Of a stretch of DNA of 64,000 nucleotides, positions 14,663 through 26,004 are shown in pieces. Numbering within the stretch: position 1 is the first letter of the stretch; every line of letters begins with the position of its first letter. The translations under genes were made by a program, and so were the position numbers. The stretch lies in contig JACTAT010000024.1 of NCBI GenBank assembly GCA_014526335.1, forward strand, positions 1,130,673 to 1,194,672, written 5' to 3'. Origin of the DNA: Chrysaora quinquecirrha. Lineage: Eukaryota > Cnidaria > Scyphozoa > Semaeostomeae > Pelagiidae. The notes under the pieces are model-generated. The model made no database searches. It was not told the origin of the DNA and saw nothing but the letters and a program-made list of their open reading frames with translations.

Positions 14663-17600
14663 ATGAAACTTGAAAGCATGTTTCGTTTGCCATCGATCCC
14701 AGCAAAGAGGGAAGTCCTGCACGCAAATATTTTTTCCACAGAGCTGCCAAGATTTGATATTGCGCAGGTGAAGGACAAAGTTCTGATCGGTAAGATTGCT
14801 TACACTATCTAGCCCTTCTTTACTTTATAACACAATACTTGCATTTATAAGGTACCTAGTCTACTATTACAACCGCCACAACTTATAACTTCTAATAACG
14901 TCCTACAAGGACTTTTGTAAGGTAAACGTGGTGCAGAGTACTTGACAGTGAAATATATCGAGGTTAAAAAAAAGCAAGAGATGTTGATGTAAGCATAGTG
15001 ATGTAAGTTATGTCCCTGATGCCGAGATGATGCTGCACCTTTATCCTGAAATCCTGAAATGTACAGACTCAGTCCTCGCGTAGAATGAACATGTAGAATT
15101 AACAAGATTAATGGCAGTCTTTTGCAAAGTTGCCAGATATTGATGTCAATTCAAATTAGCAATCCCCTTTTATTTGGAAATGTATGACTCTGTCTTTTTA
15201 CAGGACATGGTTCTTTTGCTTTGGTGGAGAAGGGTGACTACAAGGGATCATCAGTTGTAGTAAAGAAGCTGCACGATCCATCCATCAACGGCAAAACCTT
15301 CGCCAAAGAAGCCAAGATTCTGAGTGGCATTTGTTGCAAAAACATAGTCAAGTTTATGGCAGTATGTGACAAGCCACTTTCTATTATGATGGAATACTGT
15401 GAATTCAAATTTTCTCCTTTCAATCGCAACAAGACTGTGCACACATTGCAGCAATTCTTACATTACCTTGATGAAGAAGATCTGGTCACGTTCTTTCCAG
15501 GTGTGAGCAATTTTATTGCAGGTGACATTATCAGTGCTGTCAACTACCTTCACAATTTGAACATTGTCCATAGAGACATCAAACCTGCAAATGTCCTTGT
15601 TTCAAATCTTCATTATGCTGCAAGTATGGGAAATTGTGAAGAGTTGTTTGCAAAATCCCCAATTGTTTCCAAACTGGGTGATTTTGGCGAAGGCAGATCA
15701 AAACTTTGTGCCACAAAGGCCATGGTCACAAACACCCAAACGAAATGTCTAAATCGAGGAAGCCCTGCTTTCATGGCCCCTGAAGTTTACATCGATAACT
15801 TCAGGTTAGCTTCAGCCAACATTGATCAGTTGAAAGCAGTTGATATTTGGGCACTGCTTCTAACCATATTTGTCACGATTAACCCAGATCAGCGTTATCC
15901 ATATCAGTTTGAAATTGATGACTACATCAAGAAAAAAAAAGGTCATGTAGTGGAGCTTGAAGACGTCCTTAAAGAGATTTTGATTGCACAACAGCTTCCC
16001 TCTGGTTCTGAAAAATATTTTCAAGTTCAATCAAGCTATAACCAGAAGCTGAGGAAAATTATATATGACAACTTAAAGTTCAATCCTGAATTACGAAGCC
16101 TTATTAGCTCACTAGAAGCCACAATACATGAGGAAGAAGTTGTGGATATTTTCAATCTTAATGTCTCCCAAGCATCGGCATTAGAAAGAAGTGATGCAGA
16201 AGTTGCACAGCAAATAAGAGACAGTCAATTACTAGGAGAGGCAATTATTCCAACAAATGATGGTACTAATGCATGTGCTTTCCTTTCCATTGGCATAATT
16301 GATCAAATATTGTCACAATCAAAAAAAATTGAAGTGTGGGAGACTGAGCTTGTCGATCTGGCATCTGAGGTAATAAACAATTTTCCAGGCAGATTCAATA
16401 AATTTCGTGGTCCTGATATGTATGACATCTATGAAGCAGCAAAGATTCTGAAAGACCATAATCTACTGAGCAATACATTATGTTACTCGGAAAAAGTTGT
16501 GAACAATGAGAAGCTTTATGACTACTCATTCCAAGAATGTGCCACAAAAGAACTTGACCGCATGAAAAGTTCTGCTCAAATGTCAGGATGTGTAAAGTGC
16601 TCCATTTTTCAAGCTTCCCAATACATTTTTGTTGTTTTAGCATCTGGAAGACATTTATTTGTTGTGGAAACACATCCTATAAGCGTTTGTCTTGGAGGAA
16701 ATGGCAATGGAGCTGTTGTAAGATCTGGGTCAGCAATAAGTCTCTTACAGTGGATTTCAAAACGGCTGTCCAGTTCCAATGTCCCTCTTTCATGTACACC
16801 GTCTTTTGTTGAGGTTTCTGTTATGGATACACGGTATGTTTTGAAAATATGAAATTTGTGAAACTGTTTGGTCTTTGGCATTTAATTTCAGTCATTAGAT
16901 TTTGGTTCTGGTAATTAAATTATATGTAGGCAAAATGTTATTTCCTTTTTGCCCTATTTGTTTTAAGAAGAATGGTTCTCATAGTTCAGCATGGTATCAT
17001 AATTTATACCCCTTTCACTTAAATCTCATCCAGGTCTAAAGACATTCATATTGAACCAGAAAAGAATAACCTAAGTAGCAGTGGATCAACTGCAGAACTT
17101 GAAATAACATACGCAAAGGCAGGAAAGTAAGTACACAAGTCTTGAAATGTTGATTTCTTCTGTTACCAACTTGTCAATCATGCTCATTTATGAATTCAAT
17201 TCTGACTCTTCTGAACCACTTTTCATTTATCTTTGAAGGTCTACAGTATTGAATTCAAATGATGACAGTTCAACAAGCACAAGCGAATCAGATGCAGGAC
17301 TGGAAATTACTTACACAAAGCCAGCATGGTATGTCAATAAGAACTAGGTCATCAATTTGCTTCTGCTTAGATGAATTAAACAAGGCTCACAACTAAGACT
17401 GTGTATCATTTTTTCTGAATGGGAAATAAGTGATATGCAACAGTTGACAAATATTATGTTCCAAAACAAGAGTAAATTATTTATATTGTTCTTTGTAGGC
17501 CTTTTTGTTGTTTTCATGTACAGATATCTACCCTGCTCCATTTCTGATTTCTTGACTAGGGTTTCAAGTAGATTCTGGGCAGTTGCCCCAAATATTGCCA

Positions 17601-19076
17601 AGAAGTGCTTTACATTTGGGCTTATAACACTGGTTGCATTTACTTCATTGTTATCGTCCTTGAACTGTGTTACTGTATACCATCAACAGGTTTGGATGTA
17701 CTCGGTTCTCTATGGTTTGATGCCTTAGTCTTGGTTGCGAGCTCAGCTCAGACAATGAAATTAGTGTTTACTTTTTACTGACTGCTGCGTGTCACTCATA
17801 TTCCAAGAGTCTCAGTTTCCAATCATAAAAAACAAAACCAAAAAGAGTAATTTGTATGAATGTAAATCTTGCCTTGTAGGAAATATTCTTCGAAAGCTGC
17901 TTCAGGCACCCATCTGATTCCACTTGGTGAACCATACAATGGGAACACTAAAACCCCAGTGTTTCATAGAAGAAAGACATCGTATACCGCCAAGGAGCTC
18001 ATCTCCATCTTTTTGCTTGATCTGGAGCCTCAAAATTTATGCACTGGAATCCCTTCCAATGTAGCACATAATGTCTCATTTGTCATCGACACATCCGGTT
18101 TGAAATTTTTTGATGACGTCAAGTGCGACTCCATGAGGTCCTGGAAACGTGTAGGCTCTCCTTCACGACTCTACCATGTTGAAAGAGAGGCTGGCGGTGG
18201 TGGCAACTCAATATCGCTGTGCAGAACTGAAAGCATTTCTGCGGAGAACGAGAACGATGTGTTTTCTCTAAAACGAATATACTATGTTAACAAGTCAGAT
18301 GATGAAGTTCATAAAACCATAGCAATCTTGGAAGGTGAGAGTTACGCTTTTCTTTTTTAGTTTCTCTCGTAGCATCAGAATACCTGGTATAAATTTCCAT
18401 TACATGCTTTGAAGGGGAAACAATTCAAGACCACGCTCTACGCCGCTAAACCCATCCAAACCTCATGATACTACTTACTAGTACAAATATATGCCTGACA
18501 CCATATATTTGTCATGAATATATAAATATATATCCCATCAATTGTGGTATGCCACTTGTGGAAAAATTTATGCCTGACACCATTTAGGTTTCGAGTTGCC
18601 TCTTTGGAATGACCGAAAACAGCATCCCCCTCCCTCCCCTGCGTTGGATAATAAGCTAACGGACCATTATTAAATAGAACAATATTCTTCCGTCATTCCA
18701 ATAGAAAATGGCTGACAATCTTACAAATCACTTTTCCCGATGACGAGACAAGTACTTCATCGCATGAATCGTCGCCTATCAAATAACCTGTTCACATCTT
18801 AATATGATCCTCAATAGACAAACCAAAAAAAACATTTCTTCGCAAATTTTCGATTTTGATATTTGGGATTTGAACATGTTTGAAAACTAGATTTCGCTTG
18901 TCTTAACTTTTATTGATCAGTGTAAATATTGTAAACAAAAACGATTATTGTTTCATTTTTTAGATATTAAAGGAGTCAGAAAGAATAATGTTTTCGTTCA
19001 TTATCAATTTGAAAAGGATGAACACCCTGTACCCAGCTTACGTCCACATGGGAATTCGAAAGGCAATTCACCATAG
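14663..19076 (+). CDS. Protein kinase with C-terminal cysteine-protease-like region (multi-exon)
   Basis: Proposed exons: 14663-14789, 15204-16833, 17034-17126, 17239-17328, 17880-18334 and 18964-19076. Every junction has GT-AG ends and phases match, giving 835 codons before TAG at 19,074. Exon 1 supplies the start of the glycine loop; joining it to exon 2 completes IGHGSFALV (about residues 42-50), followed by VVVKK (Lys 63/64). The kinase core looks catalytically intact: IVHRDIKPANV (Asp near 167), LGDFGEG (Asp near 202) and FMAPEV (near 234-239). After the kinase, NDGTNACAF (Cys near 400) and HLFVVETHPI (His near 533) resemble Cys and His sites of papain-like or deubiquitinase folds; that part is inference. 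Exons 3 and 4 encode two similar short repeats (ELEITYAK, LEITYTK). The same frame continues past the TAG into a MULE transposase, so this may be the front half of a larger protein. Confidence 0.75.
19074..19076 (+). other. Single in-frame TAG separating kinase part from MULE part
   Basis: The exon starting at 18,964 reads in frame through VPSLRPHGNSKGNSP, then TAG, then continues in the same frame (RRITPSTLHAMKSS) into the transposase. In the transposase family I recognise, a motif like PHGN-K-N-P followed by F/Y-x-R-T occurs here, so the TAG probably replaces an aromatic codon (TAC/TAT/TTC). Summed exon lengths total 4,998 nt, an exact multiple of three. It is therefore a nonsense mutation, a sequencing error or a leaky stop. 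Confidence 0.7.
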
Positions 19077-22051
19077 AGGCGCATTACACCAAGTACGCTG
19101 CATGCGATGAAATCCTCACTTTTGGAAAGGCAGTTGACACCGAAGGAAATTTTGGATGACATATATTGCTCTCTTGGAGATGTAGTTGGAGCCGAAAGTC
19201 TTGATAAGTTGCCGAGAGGTCCCCAGGATTTATATAACGCAAGGTACGATGCAAAAAGGAAGAGAGAGTCCCTTGCTAGAGATGAGATAGTGAAGAAGGG
19301 GAGCACTATTGCAAATGACATCTGGATTATGCTAGAGCGAGCCAAAAGAGAAGAACAGGATTCAAAAGGATCTATTTTCATAAGAGAATGTAAAATTCAT
19401 CCTGATTTATTCCTGGTTCTTGCTAACGACAGACAATTAAAAGATCTCGTCACTTTCTGCACCAATCCCCGTGAATTCTCTGTATTTGCTATTGACCCGA
19501 CATTCAATGTGATAGATACAAATCTCAGTCTCACAGTAACTACGTACAGGAATCTTAAGCTGCGTTGCAAGAAAACCAACAAAAGCCCAGTCTTCATTGG
19601 CCCGATTATGCTTCACCAGAATAAAATTTGGAAAACCTACTCAAATTTTGCAAACACGCTCATTACTGAACAACCGGAGCTTGAAGGAATATTAGCATGT
19701 GGTACGGACGGAGAGAGAGGTCTCATCAATGGTCTGAAGAGAAACTTTAGAATTGCCGTTTTTCAACGCTGTTTCCTGCATGTCAAAGACAATCTGAAGA
19801 GAGAACTCGGAAAAAGAAGTTTCAATAGCACAGACGTGAAAGTAATCATTGAAGAAATTTTTGGAAAGCAAGTAGAACACGTTAAGTACTATGGTCTCGT
19901 TGACTGCGATACCGAAGAAGAATTCGATCGAAAACTAGACAAATTAAAAGCTGTGTGGAATCAACGAGAAAATTGTAAATCAGGCAATTCCTTTTACGAA
20001 TGGTTCAAGAAAGAAAAGGTACGTACGTTTGGTACTGTAATGAGACAATCTTTTGACAAAGGGAGAAAATATTCTTCTCAAAGCCTGTTGTATAAAAATG
20101 TTTTGGCGCCTGAAATCGATATAGCTGGTTATCATAGAAATAACCTTACCTTGAATTGGCACTGAATTCTCCAAAAAGAAGTAGGGTGCCAAAACATGGC
20201 TAAAAAGATAAGCCAAATTCATATTATTCAGGTTTTTTCAAGGTTAGTCAAAAAAGCATGCGGAGATTTGTCAATACGGGGTAGTCCTCACATTTGTAGG
20301 GAGATTTATGTTTAACAAAGAAATGTTTGATCTACTTGGCTAGAGTTTCAGAAAATCTGTCTACCTTGTCATGGACTGTAGATATATGAATAAAGCAGCT
20401 TCTTATAAATTTGACAGCTTAGAGTTGGCTTCTGATACACAGTCATCTTTAAAATTTTTTCAGGATTTGAAGTCAAGTATGTAATTAAATGTTTTTCTTC
20501 CAGGCTGATATCATCAAGGAATCCATGTTGAAGAAGATCCGCATAGAAGCTGGTCTGGGTGACCCACCATTGCAGTATACAAACATTGACGTGGAAGCAG
20601 GTAATTTCATGATTAAGTATGGACTGCATTTTGAAGCTAAACGTCCACATGAATTTGTAGCCGAGATAAAAAACCTTGTTGAAGCACAGCATCGAAATGA
20701 AGATCGTGCCCTGTTTGGCAAAGGACCATACAAAGTTCGTGATGAGTTTGCCAATCTTGTTCCTGGTATCAGGAAGTGGGAGCAACTGAATCATGCTCAA
20801 CGGTTGAAAGTCATTGAAAAATTTAGAGGCATTGGCATGGAAGAGCAGACTAGTTATGCTGATAATGTTATCCCGATAACAGCTCCGTTTGCAATACAAA
20901 AAGAGCCCCCAAAAGCTTCTGCTCCTGTGGAAACAATTAAACCAAGCCTTGCTATGACAGCGTCGGAATCTGGCATAACAAATATTCCAAAGCCTGTTCT
21001 TGAGTCTATTTTCCGGAAAGCAACTCATCTAATAGGTAATCCAAATTTGGTTGTTCCTAAACCAGGTGCAGTAAATGGTTCCTTTATAGTTGCCGGAGCA
21101 ACCAATAATGTTCACGTAGTTACCCCAGGAAAAGGAAATTCTCTTGTGTGCGACAGAGCTTGTGTACATCGTTCAACTAAGTTCTGCGAGCACATTCTAG
21201 CAGTTGCTCACTTGAAAGGATGCGTAGCAGAATTGATAAACTGGTACAAAAAGGCCAAACTTGGGCCAAAAAGCACAGACATGGCGCTCTCTGGGGGACC
21301 TGCAAGTGCAGGCAAAAAACCAAGCGATAGAAAAAAGTCCAACAGAAAACGGCCGGCCATTACCGAGCAAGTTGATTTGCTCGACGTTGATTTGCTCGAC
21401 GACATCGATACGAGAGGTGCTGGTACCGGCATAGCACCAAGAGCAAGAACATCAGTTATTCCAGGTAACCTTCCACAGCCGGCTGTAGAACAACAAGCCC
21501 AAGTGTGCTCGCAGCCAATACAGCCACAACCTCAATGTAATAACGTTGCGACTTCTGGCCATATCAGAATTGATATACCTGGCATTCCAAGCTTGTACCC
21601 GACGATATCAACATCTGCTCAATTTCCACATGTTATCCCCGGGGTTGCAACAGCAGTTACAACAACTAGTCAACCAATGCAGTCAAGTCCAATCCACCCT
21701 GCACGGATGTTTCCTGCCCATCCTTTCACGTTGAAGTGGCTTGTCGGCACAATAATTTCACGCTGCTATGGGCGCGGAAATGTAATTCGTAATCCTCCAC
21801 TTGTGCAGCCAGATGACATCGTCGTTGTTTATCGAGATATAAGATCTTTCAGGGACCAGAAGACTGGAATACAGCAATGGTCTGAGCGTGAGCAAAATGT
21901 CCATTTTCATTTCAGATTTACTTGTGTGAAGAAGAGATATCCTCAGTTCCAGTGCTCAATGCTCCTAGTTCCAAACGAGTTCATTCCCCTACTTACTAGA
22001 GAGCACATAGCAAGACTTGAAGCTGAGTTTGGTTGGCACCTAAGAGCGTAA
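19077..22051 (+). CDS. Mutator-like (MULE) DDE transposase with SWIM zinc finger
   Basis: Exons 19077-20018 and 20504-22051 join in phase 0 (donor GTACGT, acceptor TTCTTCCAG). The frame is the same as the upstream kinase exons, interrupted only by TAG at 19,074-19,076; the first downstream ATG is 19,107. From that ATG, the MULE core shows FAIDPTFNV (Asp 130), CGTDGERGL (Asp 201) and RCFLHVKDNL (Cys 222, His 225). The next exon has a SWIM-type Cys/His cluster (LVCDRACVHRSTKFCEHI), then a basic Lys/Arg-rich stretch, a Pro/Gln-rich linker and a conserved-looking C-terminal domain. MULE core plus SWIM is the usual arrangement in Mutator-like transposases, and the wording matches an invertebrate (cnidarian-rich) family I recognise. 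It ends at TAA 22,049. It could be an active transposase, a domesticated gene or the back half of the kinase fusion. Terminal inverted repeats were not found. Confidence 0.8.
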
Positions 22052-22845
22052 ATCTCTTTCAAATATTATAAGGAACAACTTTTGATGAACTTGTATTAGT
22101 TGTCTCTTCGTTTTGTGAATTCATTCAATTAAGTTACAGTAAGCATCTGCTATGTTTTCCATATACTCAGAATAGACTATCTGCAGCCAATTTAAGTGAT
22201 TTTTCAAATAAGAAAATCAGCCCCTGAAAAATTATTAGCAAACTAATTTGAAAACAAAACAAGAAATCATCAGACAGAATGTATTGTTTCCCGCTCCTAC
22301 ACGATTTCGTAGCTTGCAGTTAGTTCTTTGAGACACACTAATCGTGCCATTTGACTGTTTTTTGGCCTTCAACAAAGGAAAAAGTGCATTTGTTTGCAAA
22401 AATTTACTAATAATTTTGAACACATGAAAAGATTAATGTATAGGTTAATCTGTAGGTGCCGTACACGCAGCGATCTTTCTAAATGTATTTCTTGTTATAC
22501 ATTTGGTATATTAAGGATTTAATTCAATTTAATACATTTTTATACATGTTTCAGTTTTTAGTAGACGGTGGTCGACAGTTTTAGTTATAGTTTTTTGCTA
22601 CGTTTAAAATTTTTGTTCTGTTGTTGCCAGCTTGTACTTGAAAATAAAGCACAATCTGAAATAATGTCGTTCTTCCTGTTGAATTCTAAAGTCTTGGTAG
22701 ATGTCACCATGACTTGGTGTCTCATTGAATACTTTGAAAAAGAGAGACCCTCTCTTATTAAAAGTACTTGTTCAAGTTGCAAACAGATGTTACTTCTGGC
22801 AATTTAGAATCAAATTTTGAATGAAAATAAAATGTGATCCTGCCA
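22052..22845 (+). other. 3' flank of the kinase/MULE gene; no further gene seen
   Basis: This is AT-rich sequence with scattered stops. AATAAA at 22,643-22,648 is a candidate polyadenylation signal about 590 bp after the stop codon, and another AATAAA occurs near 22,825. Small open frames on both strands lack family motifs. Confidence 0.5.
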
Positions 22846-22930
22846 ATCCCGGTCATTCCAGCTTCGTTCTCGTTGTTCCCCCTTCATTCCCGGTGATTCC
22901 CACCACGTTCCCCCAGTTCCTGCTACATTC
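22846..22930 (-). repeat. Degenerate GGAAC-type minisatellite remnant, opposite orientation to 11,968-14,290
   Basis: Read on the minus strand, the segment consists of GGGAA-centred units (GGAACAAC, GGGAATGAAG, GGGAACGTGG, GGGAATCACC, GGAACTGG) much like the large array before the kinase gene. It is short and diverged. The big plus-oriented array and this minus-oriented remnant therefore flank the kinase/MULE locus as an inverted pair. Confidence 0.6.
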
Positions 22931-23189
22931 CCGCTTTGTTGCAGAGCCATCACGATTACATGAATACAATTTAGTTGTGATGTAGACTTTCTTACAAGAT
23001 ATTTTGAGATATCAAAATGAAACATGCTTTCCAGACAATGTATACCTTTCCCAACGTTATATTTATTGGCAGCGTTCGACTGTGTCTTATCTCTCAACTT
23101 CACGCTCAAATACAATACTACAGTACTGTTGTGAACAAAAAAGGCTTTTCCGACTCCAGCGATGAAAAAACTTTTTGTAACAACAAAAG

Positions 23190-23200
23190 TCATCATCATT

Positions 23201-23247
<47 letters not shown>

Positions 23248-23296
23248 AATCATCATCATCATCATCATCAACATCATCATTGTCATTAGCATCATT

Positions 23297-23333
<37 letters not shown>

Positions 23334-23620
23334 ACATCAACATTATCATTAGCATCATCATCGTGATCATGTTCATTGTCGTTATCATCATCGTCTTTCT
23401 AGCTTTAGCCAGTTCCAGTTTTGCTGCTTCTGCAGGATCTATAGTGCTCGAGTACGATAATAATCATGATAATCACGTAATCATGACAGTGATGACAACG
23501 ACGACGATGATGTTGATAATGGTAATGATGATGATGATGTTCAAGATGATGATGATGTTGAACAAGATGATGACGACGATCATGATTATGATGATGATGA
23601 TGATGATGATGATGACAGTA
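23190..23620 (+). repeat. CAT microsatellite followed by ATG microsatellite (inverted trinucleotide arrays)
   Basis: An imperfect run of CAT/TCA triplets occupies about 23,190-23,390. After an interval of about 100 bp (with CTCGAG near 23,447), imperfect ATG/GAT triplets follow at about 23,470-23,620. The two arms are reverse complements and could fold into a long imperfect hairpin. Poly-His, poly-Ile and poly-Met open frames here are compositional artefacts. Confidence 0.9.
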
Positions 23621-25985
23621 AAAATATACAAAATTACACGAGATCAGCAGGAATTTCTATTGCGCCACAACTTCCTCCCCTCTTTACACGAAAATTTACA
23701 CGCATTAGAACCTGAGAATCTTCTGACGACAACAACCCTCTCAAATAAATATGACATCGACATCGACAACAACATGCGCAACGCAAAAGGCTAATAAAAG
23801 TATTTTATTATGCAACATGGAAATACAAAAGCTTTGAGAATTGATTATGAAAAAACTGAGCTTCGAGAATTTTCTGCAAAAACTTCAACCACAATGACTC
23901 ATCTAAATGTTATAACATCAAATTACGGCGACTTCAAAATTTACTTCCTAGTATTTGTGGTTTATCTTTTGTTACACTTTTTGGCAGGAAAAAGCGTCTA
24001 TACATACATCCCTCCATCCTTAAATGCGTTCCATCCTCTCATTATGTCCTTCAGACATAAAATGTTCATTATTTGTAAAAATCTTGTACGATCTCTTAAA
24101 AATTAAAGAGTATTGCTAGAATGTCATTTCTTTTTTAAATTAAATCATTTTGCACTGCTTTAGAAAAATATTTCTCAATAAAAACAGCTCTTGTTACGAT
24201 AAAGCTACTTTTCCATGAAAAATAACCAAAAACGCGTTGAACATTTCACGTGACTAATTAAATTCCGAAACTATATTTAGGATGATCATTACCATGAGAT
24301 ACTTTGTACCACGTTTGGTTATCATACCATGTATAGTTTTTGAGAACAAGGCCCCCCAAATACAATGTCGATCTTAAATGCCCCAGTACAGATAAGGTTA
24401 AGGCATTGATTATGTATATGGTGACCAGTAGTTACAGAGTCCATTTGAGTTATCGCATCAGAGTTTGAGCAAATTGGGGCAAAATTGGCCTTTTTTATGG
24501 CTGGGCGACAACTTTCAGGTTTTCCGCTGAATTGTTCTTCTGTACCTATGCAAATTTCATAGCGAACTTGTTTTCGAAAAGGCCTGTCAACAAGTTTCGT
24601 AAGAGAAGTTTTAAAGGGAAGTAACATATCTATTTTGCCAGAAGATACAGTCAGTGTATAAGTCCCTTTCTGTCACATCTTAACGAGACAAACGAATTTT
24701 GAGGAATTAAACTGTATAACATGCAGAGCATTTCATTCTCCTTGCCGAAAACACGCAAGAAACAATGTATGATCCCTTTGTAAAAGTAGGGCATTTCAAA
24801 AAAAAAAATTATTGGCAAGATTCTGCGTTGTTTTCTGCCAAATGATGATACTTTTTTAATGCATTGCACAATGCATCGAATCAGTACCCTGGGAAAGAAA
24901 GTTCACATTAGAACTTTAAGAAACTAAATTCAGACGAATTACTCACTTATTAAGAAATTGTAGCGCAGCATAATATAAAATTGTTGGAAGCGATACCACA
25001 TCTGCGATTATGAATTGTCATAATAGCAGCGAACATGAATTGTCGTAGTGCGAGGTGCGAGCATTTCATTTCATTCGACGGGTCGCCCTTCAGCAAAAAA
25101 CTGGTTCTCAAGGGGCCCTGAAACCAAGCATTATCGTTTCTTGTTTCATTTTTTTCACTGGCTGGAGTTTTTTTTTAAAGAAAAGCAGAAATAATGGCTG
25201 TTGGTCACTACTCCTTCCTTTTGAAGGGCAGACAGAGAGACTTCCAAAGGTTTATTGAAGAACCCATGATCCCTGAAGGATATTCACTAACATATGTGGA
25301 GCGGAGGGGTTTTTTGGATCTCTATTTATTGATCATAAAAATTTAAGAACCAATTCTAAATATTAACCAACACTATTAAAATCGAGCACAAGTATCGAAA
25401 TGCCATAACGGGGGCTCAACAACGACAGGTATATACATAGTTTTCACAAAAAAATGACTCAGAAGTAAGTAAAATTCCATGTTCCCGCGAATAAAGACTT
25501 TGAAAAACCACGTAACCAATCAGAAAGCTCTTTGATCCGTTGGTTCTCCTTGGGAAGTGTAACGAATTTTCTTGTCTGCAAGGATACTGCTGTTTTTGTA
25601 CACATTTTGCATTTTGGTAAGTATATCGCTTTTCTATTTCCCTTCCAATTTTTTAATGTTTGCTTTGTACAAGTAACAATTTTCTCAATATCGTTGGATC
25701 TTAGTAATTCTTATTTCTATCTTTCAAATTATGTTTGTCCTCATAGAAGAGCAAGGATGCACAACTTCTGGCCACAACAAAACTTCAATAAAATAAATAA
25801 GCAATAATGTAACAGTGAACTGCGGGTAGCTATTTAAAAAGTGAGGAAGTTAGAACATAGAAATTATAATAAGAGATTGAAAATAGAAAGAGAGACTTTA
25901 TGGTGATAATAAAGAGTATCTTTGGCCTGATGAAATTTTCCTCATGTAAATATTTGGCGCCACAATTGAAACTCAAACATTGCTG
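23621..25985. other. Intergenic, no supported gene
   Basis: AT-rich unique sequence. A 101-codon open frame at 24,322-24,627 (minus) and a 98-codon frame at 23,810-24,106 (plus) have no recognisable motif, splice structure or start context. I see no repeats or RNA genes. Confidence 0.5.
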
Positions 25986-26004
25986 TTTAAAATAAAAACT
26001 TAAA

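Noticed and set aside
17435..17728. 97-codon frame with two hydrophobic segments inside an intron of the kinase gene, possible membrane-anchor exon
   Set aside because: The available acceptor (TTTGTAG near 17,498) would join in the wrong phase and give an early stop, so I leave it as intron.
22810..23794. Poly-Met, poly-Ile and poly-His open frames
   Set aside because: They are translations of CAT/ATG microsatellites.
24322..24627. 101-codon minus frame with protein-like composition
   Set aside because: No motif, splice sites or start context; not distinguishable from chance.
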